DNA from: Symbiodinium natans
Lineage: Eukaryota; Sar; Dinophyceae; Suessiales; Symbiodiniaceae
Reading direction: 5' to 3'
Assembly: GCA_905221605.1 (NCBI GenBank)
Contig: CAJNDS010000153.1
Location: forward strand, 62,001 to 126,000
Length of the DNA: 64,000 nt
Of this stretch, positions 11,586 to 22,202 are shown one piece after another. A program made the position numbers and the translations under genes. Every line of letters starts with the position of its first letter. Position 1 is the first letter of the stretch. The notes under the pieces are model-generated. The model saw nothing but the letters and a program-made list of their open reading frames with translations. It was not told where the DNA came from and made no database searches.

Positions 11586-11685
11586 GATTTCTTACTTAGC
11601 CACTAGTTGAACTTTAAGCTTTTTGGGTTTCCTTATTTAGTAGGAATACTGAAGTTCAAGCTTTTTCCCCTTCGGTTCCTGGAGA
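11586..11685. repeat. Repeat E, copy 1
   Basis: ACTAGTTGAACTTTAAGC and TTTGGGTTTCCTTATTTAG recur at 12276-12408; the pair flanks the 11.9-12.26 kb coding-like islands. Confidence 0.8.
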
Positions 11686-11900
11686 CTTAAGAAATAGTAT
11701 GGGGCATGAGAGCACTGGGTTTAAGATGTGGAGGCTGCCAACCATCGTGAACCAGCCCGCCCCAAATAGCATTCCCTTTGCTCCGTTCATATATTTCTAC
11801 TATATTCCCCCCCCCCCCCCAAAAAAAAAAAAAAATGAAACAAAAGAAACCCTGTTCTATTTTTAAGGCCCCCAAAGTCTATCAAAACCTCACATGCCAG

Positions 11901-11996
11901 GCGAAGTCCTCCTCTTCGGAACCTCAGCAGCGTCGGCACCCCAGGGACCAGCCGGGGAACACCTGGGGGGGGAAGCGCATGGGCCTTACAGGGCTG
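11901..11996 (+). CDS. Candidate exon (frame ambiguous)
   Basis: Follows acceptor ATGCCAG and is open in all three frames (for example AKSSSSEPQQRRHPRDQPG), so the frame cannot be chosen. High GC like neighbouring exons. Confidence 0.3.
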
Positions 11997-12025
11997 GGGG
12001 TGATCGAAACCAAAAGTTTGATGCT

Positions 12026-12113
12026 TATATACATATATACATATATGTATATATTATATGCATGTAGATGCTTCTGTATATACATATACATATACATATA
12101 TATATATATATAC
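12026..12113. repeat. TA-rich microsatellite
   Basis: ATACATATATAC-type repeats. Similar tracts at 12695-12728, 12939-13076, 15029-15112 and 18536-18571. Confidence 0.95.
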
Positions 12114-12149
12114 TGAGTTGGGGAAACCCCGAGGGCGCCCTCCTTGCAG

Positions 12150-12262
12150 GCAAGAAGAGGCGCAACGGCAGCACCAAGTGCAGCAGCCGCACCGCACGTG
12201 CCGACGCCGCGCAGGCGGTGGAGGAACGGATGAAGGACAAGGCCCGGCGGCTTCGAGTTCGT
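12150..12262 (+). CDS. Candidate exon, basic/Ala-rich helix
   Basis: Acceptor TCCTTGCAG, then KKRRNGSTKCSSRTARADAA, then QAVEERMKDKARRLRVR. The basic, charged helical composition fits the coiled-coil gene that follows. Other frames are partly open; the donor is uncertain. Confidence 0.5.
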
Positions 12263-12275
12263 TTCGCTTCTGCTT

Positions 12276-12407
12276 ACTTGGCCAATAGTTGAACTTTAAT
12301 TTTTTGGGTTTCCTTATTTAGTAGGAATAATAAAGTTTAACCTTATTTTTTGTTTATTATGTAGTCGGAATAATAAAGTTAAACCTTTTTCCCCTTGGTT
12401 GTTGGAG
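12276..12407. repeat. Repeat E, copy 2
   Basis: Longer copy of the 11586-11685 repeat. The TTATTTAGTAGGAATAATAAA block is partly duplicated inside it. Confidence 0.8.
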
Positions 12408-15084
12408 AAGCAAGTGTGTCAAAGCGTCACCGAGTTGCCCGCGACCAGGCAATGGAGAAACTCCGGCAGGTGCGATGGTTTGCTTGCTACCTCCCTTGCT
12501 CTGTATTGCCTGGGTGTGGAGTTTAGGGATGTTAGGCGTTTAGGGTCTAGAGTTCAAGGTTCAGGGTTTTGGGTTTTCTTTTGGTAGGAAGATAACCTGC
12601 TTCCTCTGCAGGAACTTGCTGAAGTGAGAGCGCTTGCGGCAACTTGGACTGACAAAGATCATGTGTTTTTTGTTTGATACATGCCATGTGTATACATGTA
12701 TACATATACACATATATATATATATATAGGTATTATAGATATGTCTATATACATATCATATGAGAACTGGTTGAAGGTGCTTGTGGCTGTGCGTGCATCA
12801 CGATCTGAAAGGCAAGCGCCTCTTCTGTTAAACTTTCGAAGCTCCCGCCACCCCTCAACAAACCCCTCAAGCCTAGAACCTTACTCTTGGCAAACTCTGA
12901 ACTCTTGTTTCAGCCTGAGCCCCTGAAGGAGTAATATCAGAATATATGTATATATATACATATATATATATATATACATATATATATACATATATATATA
13001 TACATACATATATATATATATACATATATACATATATATATATACATATATATACATATATATATATATATGTATTGTAATTCTACACATAGGATTATGA
13101 CACGTTGCATAGGATAAATGCACATGTACGTCGTTTTCGTATGCTTAGTTACGATGCTACAAAGATGATTGAACAAGGCGCCACACACCCGGGAATCGGT
13201 CCCGGACAGTTGCAAAACCCCATCCACTCAATGGGGGTGTCCAATATAGGGACCTTGGAACGCTAGCCCCAAACCAATAATGCAAGAGCGTTAAGAACCC
13301 TAAACCCTAAACCCCAAACCCTAAACCCTAAACCCTAAACCCAAGAAGCCTGGCATTCAGCGACTTCCTCCACATCCAAGGAGGCGGAGCGCGAGGAAAA
13401 GGAGATCTGCGGGTTAGCGGGTTAGGGTGAAGTCCATCTCTTAGCTGCTAGTGGATTCAACATATCTCTTCCTGGAAAGCGGTATTTTGCTTTAAATTGC
13501 AAACATTTCGAATGTATGGTCGCTCCTTAGCTGCCCCGAACCAACAAGAAACGGGATTTGGGTGCAAGGCGGATTTTTGTCCGAAAGCGTGGCGAGGGTT
13601 TTTCAGCGGAGGTGGTCTTCGGGAAGGTTCTGCTTTATCGTTGATGCATGGATGTCGTGGTGGATGATGCATGGATGGATGGCGTGACGGATTTCGTGGG
13701 TTTCCTGGTAATTTTAAGTGTTTTTCGTGGGTTTTCCTGGTAATTTAAAGTGTTTTAAAGCATGGGGCAGGGTTGGCGGGAGCCGCCGCACCTGCACCGC
13801 CGCACCTCTTCAAAGTTGTAGTCATCATCTCAAATAGAAAGTTGATTCCAAAGTGCGCTGATTCGAATAGGTGCGGCAAAGACATCAGAACATGGGAACA
13901 TCCTCCTCTTTAAATGTTTAAGGTAGCGGTTTCTGTGCCTACAGGAAGCCGCGCTGCAAGCAGCCCAGGAAGCACAGACGGCTGAGGCTCCTGAGCTTGA
14001 GTTGGTTGGTTCCATCACTTCGGGTCCTGAAGCGTTGATGTGTGGCGGTCGTTGCTGAGAAGGCTCCGGCAAGGACAGTGCGCCTTCTAGTTGATTTAAG
14101 ATCCGAACATGCCTGCTGCATGCCCGAGCACCACGCGGAGCACTCATGGTTTGATGTGGTGTAGTAGCGTGCGCAATCAGAGCGAACCGTAGCCCAAGGT
14201 GAAGGTTCAAACAGCCTCCGACAGGAGAGTCCATAATCCTGTATTCTAGGTTTGCCCCTGCTTGTTGCGACATTCCCTCTGTGCCTGGTCAAGTATACAG
14301 TACTGTATTTGCAGTGTAGGAGTGAAAGGATCACCGCCTATGCCCAGAACTTGTTGATTCAGATCCACAGCCCCTGAACGCCACAACTCCGAAAGCTGCA
14401 GGCGCTGGCGCTTGATGAAAAGGCACAACGGGTGGGTCAGGAAGGGAGCAGGACATCTTGCAAAGGCTGCAAAGGCCTTCCGCAAGCTTTGTAGGGCGGG
14501 TGTTGGGCCGAAGCACTGCGCCAACAGCCCCCAACAGCCAACAGCAGCTTTCAACAGTCCAACATCCAAAAGGTGCCCCATTCGGTGGCATCTTAGGCGT
14601 GGGAGTTGTTCAGATAAGGAGGCGGCAACCATAGCACAGGACTAGAAAACTCTAGCAACTGCACGTAGGAACTCTTTTTGGAATACACGTCACTGCAGTA
14701 TTACGTATCAGGCAGAACGACCCTTGAGACCCTGGGGGCAAGCTGTGGAGCACACTTCAAACCATTGAGGGTTCTCGGTTGGGCTGATTAGGAGCGTGGT
14801 TTGGGGTTCAGGGTTAGGGTTTAGGGTTTAGGGTTTAGGGTTTAGGGTTTGGGGTTTGGGGTTTGGGGTTTGGGGTTTAGGGTTTAGGGTTTAGGGTTTA
14901 GGGCTGGTGGAAGCCGATGGGAGCTTCGAGGAAGGTTGCTGGGGAGAGTTATTGGCGCCAGTGGCTCTTGTGATTAAGAATCCTGCGCTATGCCGCTGTG
15001 CCTTCGAAAAGCCCCTTGACAACCCTTATTATATAGTATATATTATATAGTATATATTATATAGTATATATTATATAGTTTCTA

Positions 15085-15118
<34 letters not shown>

Positions 15119-15878
15119 TTGTTGCTTCGAGGAACTGACTGAAAGCTTTGTCTCCAGGCCAGCGTGGAGGAGGAGAAGGCGTGATCACCAGCCAAATCCG
15201 ACACCCCTCCCCTTCCAGGATGGGCGATTAGGCCCTATCATCCCCATAATCAACCCTATAAAGGGCCTTTTTAAGGGGTTATAGGGTACAATGGCCCAGG
15301 CTGGTCCCATCCCCCACCCTGGTGCTTTAACAGGCGCTCTCTGAGTCTAGGCTCCTTGCGGGGAGTTTCAGCCGTCATTTTTTCTGCAAAAGTGTGTCTC
15401 CGTAGTGGTGTCCCACGTCTCTCAGATTAATGCCTTCGAGGGGTCCCAGATCGGGTCGCTTCCTCCCTCTTCTGTGTGCGTTTGCCTAAACCCTTTTAAC
15501 CCTTTAAACCCTCTCAACCCTATTAACCCTTTAAACCCTGAAAACCCTATAAACCCTTTAAACCCTATAAACCCTAAACCCTCAATTCACTCTTGGGCTA
15601 GCCAGGCACGCGCTGAGGAGGAGAAGGCTGCTCTGCTGAAAGAGAAGGCGCCGAGTTCGCTGCTTGAGTTCTCTTCTCGGAGTGCGTTCTTGAAGCCTCT
15701 GCCCTTCTATCCGAAACTGCGACATCAATTCGTGAAACTCTGTACCCTGACGGCCACATCCTTACATGCGACCTCAGAACATTCGAATCCTAAACCCTAA
15801 ACCCGGACACCCCCATATGTGCAGGAGGATGCTGTGCTCGCTGCACAGGCAGCTGCTGAATCCGAGGCGAGCATTCGG
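12408..15878 (+). CDS. Coiled-coil Ala/Glu-rich protein gene (internal exons)
   Basis: Seven exons can be joined: 12408-12469, 12612-12656, 13381-13401, 13945-14004, 15158-15178, 15606-15647 and 15825-15878. From the second onward all are phase 0 at both ends. Predicted peptide pieces are [76 protein letters not shown] and [18 protein letters not shown]. They are rich in Ala, Glu, Lys and Gln without helix breakers, as in a long coiled coil. Donors are GT, GA and GC; two exons end at GAGAAG followed by GCG. Start and end are not found. Exons between 16.8 and 25.0 kb may continue it. No catalytic motif is seen; a structural or cytoskeletal role is only a guess. Confidence 0.7.
12612..12656 (+). 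CDS. Coiled-coil gene exon (45 nt)
   Basis: Acceptor [26 protein letters not shown] donor GATCAT. Joins in phase 0 to LRQ from the exon ending at a GTGCGA donor (12470). Confidence 0.7.
12939..13076. repeat. TA-rich microsatellite
   Basis: About 135 bp of ATATATACAT units. Minus-strand frames through it read only Tyr/Ile/Met. Confidence 0.97.
13297..13342. repeat. CCCTAAA array
   Basis: Six C-rich units at the 3' end of the intron before 13381. Confidence 0.95.
13945..14004 (+). CDS. Coiled-coil gene exon (60 nt)
   Basis: Acceptor TGCCTACAG; 20 codons [26 protein letters not shown] donor. Confidence 0.75.
14005..15157. other. Intron of coiled-coil gene
   Basis: Contains a TTTAGGG/TTTGGGG array (14812-14903) and a TA microsatellite. 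Minus-strand frames at 14246-14632 lack splice support. Confidence 0.5.
14812..14903. repeat. TTTAGGG array with TTTGGGG block
   Basis: A run of GGGGTTT variants sits in the middle of normal units, showing local homogenisation. Confidence 0.97.
15158..15178 (+). CDS. Coiled-coil gene micro-exon (21 nt)
   Basis: Acceptor GTCTCCAG; ASVEEEK; GC donor GCGTGA. Symmetric phase 0. Confidence 0.65.
15488..15591. repeat. CCCTTTAAA / CCCTATAAA variant array
   Basis: C-rich variant units at the 3' end of the intron before 15606; same polarity as CCCTAAA arrays. Confidence 0.95.
15606..15647 (+). CDS. Coiled-coil gene exon (42 nt)
   Basis: Acceptor [24 protein letters not shown] donor GCGCCG. Phase 0 both ends. 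Confidence 0.7.
15825..15878 (+). CDS. Coiled-coil gene exon (54 nt)
   Basis: Acceptor [33 protein letters not shown] donor, followed within 8 bp by a G-rich variant array. Confidence 0.75.
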
Positions 15879-15885
15879 GTGCATT

Positions 15886-16004
15886 TTAGGGTTTAGGGCT
15901 TTTAGGGTTTTTAGGGTTTTTAGGGATTTTAGGGTTTATAGGGTTTATAGGATTTGTAGGGTTTGTAGGGTTTGTAGTGTTTAGGGTTTGGGGTTTGGTG
16001 TTAC
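15886..16004. repeat. GGGTTTTTA / GGGTTTATA / TTTAGGG mixed array
   Basis: G-rich variant units at the 5' end of the intron after 15878. Confidence 0.95.
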
Positions 16005-16231
16005 TGTCTAGGGTCATGGCAGCGGAATGGGTTGGTAAGGAGTTTCTGGCGTTAGGGCGGCGGTGTTCAAGCAAAACTTGAGATTTACAGCAACCCTAAA
16101 CTTTGCCCTCCGTGACATCTTTTGGGTCGGGTCTAGGCCTTAAAGGGCCAGAGGATGCCTCGCCAAGGATTGGGAAAGGCCAGCGAGAATCCAAGATTCC
16201 CTTAGATGCAGAGATAGCTCCCGGACTTCGA

Positions 16232-16372
16232 GGTTAGGGTTTAGGGTTTAGGGTTTAGGGTTTAGGGTTTAGGGTTTAGGGTTTAGGGTTTAGGGTTTAG
16301 GGTTTAGGGTTTAGGGTTTAGGGTTTAGGGTTTAGGGTTTAGGGTTTAGGGTTTAGGGTTTAGGGTTTAGGG
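16232..16372. repeat. TTTAGGG array
   Basis: About 20 near-perfect G-rich units. Confidence 0.98.
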
Positions 16373-16460
16373 CATCTATAAGCGCAAGCCGAATCTGGGC
16401 CCTGGTTGCCACCGCTGATAGCTCTCGCACTGTGAGATCATTGCAAGAGAGGTGAGACAA

Positions 16461-16588
16461 CCCTAAACCCTAGACCCTAGACCCTAAACCCTAAACCCTA
16501 AACCCTAAACCCTAAACCCTAAACCCTAAACCCTAAACCCTAAACCCTAAACCCTAAACCCTAAACCCTAAACCCTAAACCCTAAATC
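16461..16588. repeat. CCCTAAA array
   Basis: About 18 C-rich units. With 16232-16372 it forms a potential 125-bp inverted repeat with an 88-bp loop. Confidence 0.98.
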
Positions 16589-16673
16589 CCAACCCCCCCC
16601 TTCCGCCCCCCCCTCCCTACACAGTGGCAGGGGGTCTGGACCCTCTGAGGGCAAGCCCTGGCCTCCAGTGTTG

Positions 16674-16712
16674 AGGGTTTAGGGTTTAGGGTTTAGGGTT
16701 TAGGGTTTAGGG
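16674..16712. repeat. TTTAGGG array
   Basis: Five G-rich units after a C-rich-array-bounded island (16589-16673). Confidence 0.96.
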
Positions 16713-16812
16713 AAGCTCTAACACGTAGAGGTCCGCCCTCAACACAAGAGTGAATGCTTCCCAATGCCGCGGAGCTCAAAAGGGTTCAGACAAAACAAGT
16801 CACTTCCCACGA

Positions 16813-16843
16813 GGCAGCAGCCAGACAAGAGCTTCTGACACTT
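16813..16843 (+). CDS. Candidate short exon
   Basis: After CCCACGAG the frame reads AAARQELLTL and meets a consensus-like GTATGC donor. Helical composition like the coiled-coil gene. Confidence 0.4.
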
Positions 16844-16857
16844 GGTATGCAGATATC

Positions 16858-16939
16858 TAAACCCTAAACCCTAAAACCTTAACTCTAACCCTAACCCTGA
16901 ACCCTGAACCCTAAACCCTAAACCCTAAACTCTAAACCT
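16858..16939. repeat. CCCTAAA array (degenerate)
   Basis: C-rich units with CCCTAA, CCCTGAA and CTCTAAA variants. Confidence 0.95.
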
Positions 16940-17262
16940 GTTTCCGTCAGGGTGTATGAGCTTGAGGGCTTCAGGGTCGTGAACGGTCGTCGTGAACTCT
17001 CCCACTGAACCCGTGGGGTTTTTTTGGAGAACGCGAAGCCCGAAACCCTAAACCTCCAGACCCTAAGGGCTGCCAAAGGCAAATGGGCCTTTAAAGTGTC
17101 GTCTTCTCATTTCTGTGGGGAGCATGAATTCGTGAGGGTCCCTTGCCCTGCCCAAGAAGCCAATGAGAAACATGACACCCCGGATCTGCCATGCAGAAAC
17201 CTGCACACGGAACTTCAGCCCAGAAAAGCCAGATTGCACGCGCGGGCCGTAGACCTTCCTAA

Positions 17263-17328
17263 ACCCTAAACCGTAAACCCTAAACCCTAAACCCTAAACC
17301 CTAAACCCTAAACCCTAAACCCTAAACC
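17263..17328. repeat. CCCTAAA array
   Basis: About nine C-rich units upstream of the exon at 17479. Confidence 0.97.
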
Positions 17329-17478
17329 CAGTCGCATCCTGTGTTCTTCAGGGTCCTCGCGGAGGACACCGAAAAGGCTGGGCTTGATTCTTGATGGTCC
17401 TCCATCGTCTAGTCAGGGACAGCTTTTGTCGGCCCTGTCAAGTTTCGGGTTGTAGGGTTTAGGGTTTACATGGTGCAG

Positions 17479-17530
17479 GTGCTGTCGGCAATTCAAGACT
17501 TGGCCAACAACTCTGCCGACGAGGCAGCTG
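17479..17530 (+). CDS. Exon, probably of the coiled-coil gene
   Basis: Acceptor ATGGTGCAG; VLSAIQDLANNSADEAA; GTACTC donor. Confidence 0.6.
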
Positions 17531-17649
17531 GTACTCTAGGACCGTATAGAATTGAACAGACTTGCGTTTGGGCTTCGGGCGTTGCCGGTTGTTGCGTTGA
17601 GTTTTTTTGGTGGTGGAGAGCGAGGCTTTCGGAGTTGGGCTTGCACATT

Positions 17650-17697
17650 GGGTTTAGGGTTTAGGGTTTAGGGTTTAGGGTTTAGGGTTTAGGGTTT
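17650..17697. repeat. TTTAGGG array
   Basis: Six to seven G-rich units downstream of the preceding exon. Confidence 0.97.
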
Positions 17698-17916
17698 GAG
17701 GTTCGCGTCTTACGTAGTCTTGCGCAAGCACTGATCGTACTGCACATCCTGGTGAAGCAGCACGGCCAGAGTTGACCTGACCCCTCATTGGCCTCATGGC
17801 ACACGTGGTCATGCGATTGTTCCACACACCAGGATACTCGGCAATGAGTCTGCTGGGCAACGCCCAAGCGGTGGACGTACGCATATTTGTGTGTGTCAGT
17901 TCGGGTCTCTTACCTT

Positions 17917-17951
17917 TGGCATCCTTGGCCATTCTCCTGCAAGCAAGAGTC
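17917..17951 (+). CDS. Candidate exon before a consensus GTAAGT donor
   Basis: CTCCTGCAAGCAAGAGTC is followed by GTAAGT at 17952. One frame reads LAILLQARV. The upstream border and frame are uncertain. Confidence 0.35.
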
Positions 17952-17970
17952 GTAAGTACCCGTTGAATCT

Positions 17971-18059
17971 TGGGATGTTCCCCCTTATACTAACAGTCCT
18001 TAATTGGGATGATAATACCCCCAATAGGAGCTGTTTTGATATGGGGGAACATCCCAAAA
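17971..18059. mobile_element. Family B MITE-like element, copy 1
   Basis: TGGGATGTTCCCCCTTAT and ATGGGGGAACATCCCA are inverted termini. An exact 8-bp direct repeat TTGAATCT (17963-17970 and 18060-18067) flanks it as a target-site duplication. Confidence 0.9.
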
Positions 18060-18329
18060 TTGAATCTATAAAATCACTGACCCGAAGACTCCAAGGCACT
18101 CTGGGTTTGCCAATTTCTTCTTAAGGTTTAGACTAGGGTTTAGGGTTTAGGGTCTAAGGTTCAGGGTGTGCCTATATGCTTCAGGCAGAAGGAGACTCTG
18201 GCTGTGCGACCTACAAACCCCAAGCCCAAATCTTCGCGAAGAAGCTTCATGACATGCTTGTTCATCCAGGCTATCATGGGGCCAACAACTCACTGCCATA
18301 AACACTTCAGCAGCCATAAAGCCAAAGTT

Positions 18330-18425
18330 AAATGGGTCTTTCCCAAAATGGGGTACCTGTAATACCCCCAGTTAGACTAGAATCCCCTGAAAGGGACCCC
18401 CCCAAAGGGTACCCCCACCCACCCC
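18330..18425. mobile_element. Diverged family A-like element
   Basis: CCCAAAATGGGGTACC and AAGGGTACCCCCACC resemble family A internal arms; termini unclear. Confidence 0.35.
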
Positions 18426-18458
18426 TTTTTTGTTCTTCTGCCCCAAAGAGCTTCCCAG

Positions 18459-18515
18459 TTGCGGATGGAGTGGCGCTCCAAAGTGGAGGCCAGCTTCAGC
18501 CGCGTGAAGCTGCTT
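18459..18515 (+). CDS. Exon, probably of the coiled-coil gene
   Basis: Acceptor CTTCCCAG; preferred frame LRMEWRSKVEASFSRVKLL with a GTCGCA donor. A second frame (ADGVALQSGGQLQPREAAW) is also open. Confidence 0.5.
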
Positions 18516-18535
18516 GGTCGCACTAGAGCGCTCCA

Positions 18536-18566
<31 letters not shown>

Positions 18567-18570
18567 TATT

Positions 18571-18678
18571 TTTTTTTTTTGTTTTTTTGTGTTTTTTGGG
18601 GGGGGGGGGGGGGGGGGGCTGTTTCTTATTATTTCTCTTTTTTTTTTGGGGGGGGGGGGGGGCGGGGGGGGCGGGGGC
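18571..18678. repeat. T-run and G-run homopolymers
   Basis: Two T-runs each followed by a G-run of about 20. Frames through it read only Phe/Gly or Pro/Lys. Confidence 0.95.
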
Positions 18679-19064
18679 TCTTTGAGGGCTGGTTTTTTTG
18701 AAACTCAATTTAAGTTGAGATTTTCCAGGGTTGGGACCTAAGTAGATGCCAGCTGTCCGAAAGACGTTCAAACGTGGCTGGTTCACTCCCCGGGGACCTC
18801 TAAGTGATTCTGAATTTGAGCGCCCCCGGGCTTCGTAGAGGTTCTGCGAGTACGATCAGGTCCACATCAATCCCTTTTGCCTTCGACAGCTTACATCATC
18901 GAACCCTGAAGCTGCAACCACTCAGCTCCCATATCTACCACGAATCAAAACCACAGCATTTGTACCACGAGTCAAAACCGCAGCATGTATATCTTGCGGG
19001 TCGTGTTGTGACACGGTGGAGACCCTAAATCCTAAACCCCAACACCGAAGAATTTTTGGAGCAG

Positions 19065-19112
19065 GATGGAAGTCAAGGCAGAGAGATGACCAGCCAGGCA
19101 CTTGGCGAACTT
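19065..19112 (+). CDS. Exon (48 nt, phase 0)
   Basis: Acceptor TTGGAGCAG; DGSQGREMTSQALGEL; GTTTGG donor. Confidence 0.55.
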
Positions 19113-19163
19113 GTTTGGTTTCTTGCGGTAGTTACGTGCCCAAGCGCTATACAGGCACTCGTA

Positions 19164-19268
19164 AGGGGGATTGCGATCCTAGGGGTACCTTTCTGGGGTC
19201 CTTATGACAAGGGGATCCTACCATTTGGGGGTCAAAGGTAGGGGTCCCTTGTTCTCGTAAATCCCCAT
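19164..19268. mobile_element. Family A element
   Basis: Contains TAGGGGTACCTTTCTGGGG, GGGGATCCTACCATTTGGGG and terminal TTCTCGTAAATCCCCAT. Confidence 0.75.
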
Positions 19269-20184
19269 AAGACTATATAAATATTTAGCCATTTAGCACA
19301 TGCATGATCACGCCCCGGCTTTCCTGCCCCCTGTGGTCAGGTTGTGGTGTTTGGCTAGGGTTCGATAGGGCTGGGGGCTGGCGCGGGGCTGGCCTCACTT
19401 CCGTAGCTGGGAACAAGAATTGAGGGACCGGATAAGCACATCCTGCCATTGATCTCCAGACAGCCTAGACGAACCGCATCACAGGCTTGGGTTTTTGAGG
19501 TGCGTCGCCAGAATTCACCAGATTTCACCAGGTGATCTGCATCACCAGGTATTCGTGAAGTACTTCACCATATTCATCGAACAGCATGAGCCCGCACGGT
19601 ATTTGCATCGTTGAAGTGCATCAACACGATACTTGCCAGCGAACCCCAGGGACGGGAAGGGCTTACACATCTGGGAACGGCAAATGCAGACCTCCTTTTG
19701 AGATGACCAAGGCGCCTGGACTGACCCGGAATTGCTAGCGCTTCTAGAGACTCTTTGCGTCTCTACCTGCCGAGCTGGGCCCCAAAACCCAACTACCTTG
19801 AGCATGCGCCCTCCCCAGCAGCCCCTATCATTAGCGACAGTTTTGGCATGTTTGGGCATTTGAATGCGAGCTTATCTGAGCTTGACACAGGGCCTCAGGA
19901 TGTGAAGCTTAGATCTTCTCTGCCACGCAAAAACAAAGCAAGGTTTTCGAGGTCACATGTCTTGCAAGGGGAACAAAACCCAGCAGCTGCTACGCCCAAT
20001 ATGAGCGATGGTAAACCCCCCGCCCCGAGCGGAAAAGATTTGAATTGCGGAGAAGATCTGTTTCTGAAGATGTGAGTGGTCTGCTGCAGCGAGCAGAGAT
20101 CCAATGCGTTTCAAAGCCAACGCCATGACACCGACCTCCAGAGAGAGTGTCGACATAGCTAGAGCAAGCTGTCTGCTCATCAAC

Positions 20185-20298
20185 TCGGAGGGTAGTTATA
20201 TGGGCCCTTAATCTGGTCCCGTACCTCACCTAAAGGGTTCTGATGTATGGGCCTTTGGGTCGTGTAGGCATATGAAGGGACCATGCAACTACCCTCAG
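20185..20298. mobile_element. MITE-like element with 6-bp target duplication
   Basis: Termini TCGGAGGGTAGTT and AACTACCCTCAG are inverted. ATCAAC flanks both sides (20179-20184 and 20299-20304). Confidence 0.8.
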
Positions 20299-20795
20299 AT
20301 CAACATCTAGCTCCCACACCCGAGATCTGAAAGCTAGAGCTTGCACCCTCCTACAACGCCTCCCCTACATGCTAAACTTAAACCCCTAAACCCTAAACTC
20401 GCCAACCCTAAGCCCTGAACCTTAGACGCATTAGGCGCGAGGACCGGGGCGGCAGAGTCAGAAAGACCTGGGCATGGCTGCAACCGGTCATGGCGGTGCA
20501 TGTGCGCCCTAAAGTCAACAAACCGGAAACTCCAAGTCTTAAGATGAAACAAGGTGACGACACCACCGAAGTTACTCATTGCCGCCACCTGGTTGTCGTG
20601 TTCCTGCCAAGATTGTCCAAGACTTGCGATGCTTCGAGTTTCCAGCTGAACTCAGAGCCATATCTACGTAAGGTCAAGGAATTTTATGCAGGGTGGCTGA
20701 GTCAGGGATCCCGGGCATGTAGCCATGGTACGTGCCAACGTCCCTTGTGACAGAAAGGCAGACCTTTTCGCTGCCGATTTGAGTCGCCTCCTGGG

Positions 20796-20866
20796 GCGAT
20801 GGTGAGCATAGAGACCAAAGTGGGAATGCCGCGGAAGCCACAGGAGACAGTGAAGAGCTTCAGATG
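20796..20866 (+). CDS. Candidate exon
   Basis: Open frame MVSIETKVGMPRKPQETVKS then FR, with an internal acceptor GCCACAG before GAGACAGTG. A short TTTAGGG array follows. Confidence 0.4.
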
Positions 20867-20889
20867 TTCGGGTTAGGGTTTAGGGTTTT

Positions 20890-22135
20890 GGGCTTAGGGC
20901 GTTGGGTCAGGTTTCGGGACCTCCCGATTACGTAAGATCACAAATGTCTGCAGGATCCGCACCCTGCCTCAAGGCACGACTTGAGAAGCCCGAAATTCTT
21001 ACCAGCTCGTGGAAGATTCAATCTTGAGGTGTGGGGGTTCAATGCCTCCAGAATGATGTATGCATGATGCCATGCTTGCTGTTGCCATCTATTGCCCGGA
21101 GCTGAAGCCCTTTTTGAGTACTTCCTTTAGCGTTCATTCACGTATCAGACCCTTGGCTGCAAGTTTAGGGTTAAGGGTTTAGGGCTTCGGGTTTTCGTTT
21201 GGGAGAATCTCCCCAGGTTTACGATCAAGAGATCTCTCTGGGCTTCAGCGCCCACACACGCGCACACCCACGCTCACCCACACTCACCTGCCCACACCCC
21301 ACAACACACACACACACACACACAACACACTGAAACACACACCCACACACACAAACCAACAAACAAACAAACAAACAAGCAAGCAAGCAAACAAACAAAC
21401 AAACCAAGCAAACACAAACAACACCAAACAAAACCAAACCAATCCAGACAAAACAAACAAAACAAGCAACACAACCAAAACAAGCAAAGCAAGCAAGGCA
21501 AGCAAAGCAAGCAAACCAAGCAAAACGAGCAAAACAAGCAAAGCAAGCAGCACCAGCAATAACATAAGCAAAACAAGCAACACAAGCAGTTCACGGGTTT
21601 CAGGCTCAGAGGATTTCGGGTTGCGATGTTCTGCCCAGGCTATCACTATGGCACTGATGCGATCCTTCCTTTTGGTGCTCAGTACGGGCACACTCTGCGA
21701 CTCGGAATGCGGCAGCTGCTCCCCATTGCAATTGCTCTATTTTCGTGTTCACGACGCAGCTCCGACATGCTCCCAAAGTATGATTGCATATTGGTGCCAT
21801 ATTGCGCCACAGGTTGCAGCATCCTTAGTTAACGAATAATCTGACATCCAAAATCATTGCGCCCAAAGCTGTACTTGCACTGCGTAGGCACTCGCAACAG
21901 CAAGGGCGCAGAAAGGCGCCAATTCTTGACTGTTAAGTGGGGTAAAATTAAATGAGCAGTCCGCAACCTGGGCTATAACCATAGCTTGTTCCCATCCTGT
22001 GGCGTTGTAAAATTCCGGTTGCGACGCTCCCCTCTACATCAGCCATCCAAAAGTGCTCAAACAATTGAAGGCTACATAGAAGCATTCTGAGCAAGAGTTC
22101 CCTACAAGAAAAGCTCAGAGAACTCTCGAACCCAA
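20890..22135. other. Gap with AAAC/AAGC simple repeats
   Basis: Holds a CACA tract (21255-21355) and a long AAAC/AAGC tract (21355-21590). Leu/Cys/Val frames on the minus strand come from this repeat. No exon supported. Confidence 0.6.
21355..21590. repeat. AAAC/AAGC tetranucleotide tract
   Basis: A-rich strand repeat of AAACAAGC-type units with drift. Confidence 0.97.
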
Positions 22136-22184
22136 ACCCTAAACCCTAAACCCTAAACTCTAAACTCTAAACTCTAAACCCTGC
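22136..22184. repeat. CCCTAAA array
   Basis: C-rich units with a CTCTAAA block, upstream of the next exon. Confidence 0.96.
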
Positions 22185-22202
22185 GCCCTGCGCACCTTCC
22201 AG

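Noticed and set aside
21274-21691. Leu/Cys/Val-rich minus-strand open frames (membrane-like)
   Set aside because: Direct translation of AAAC/AAGC repeats.
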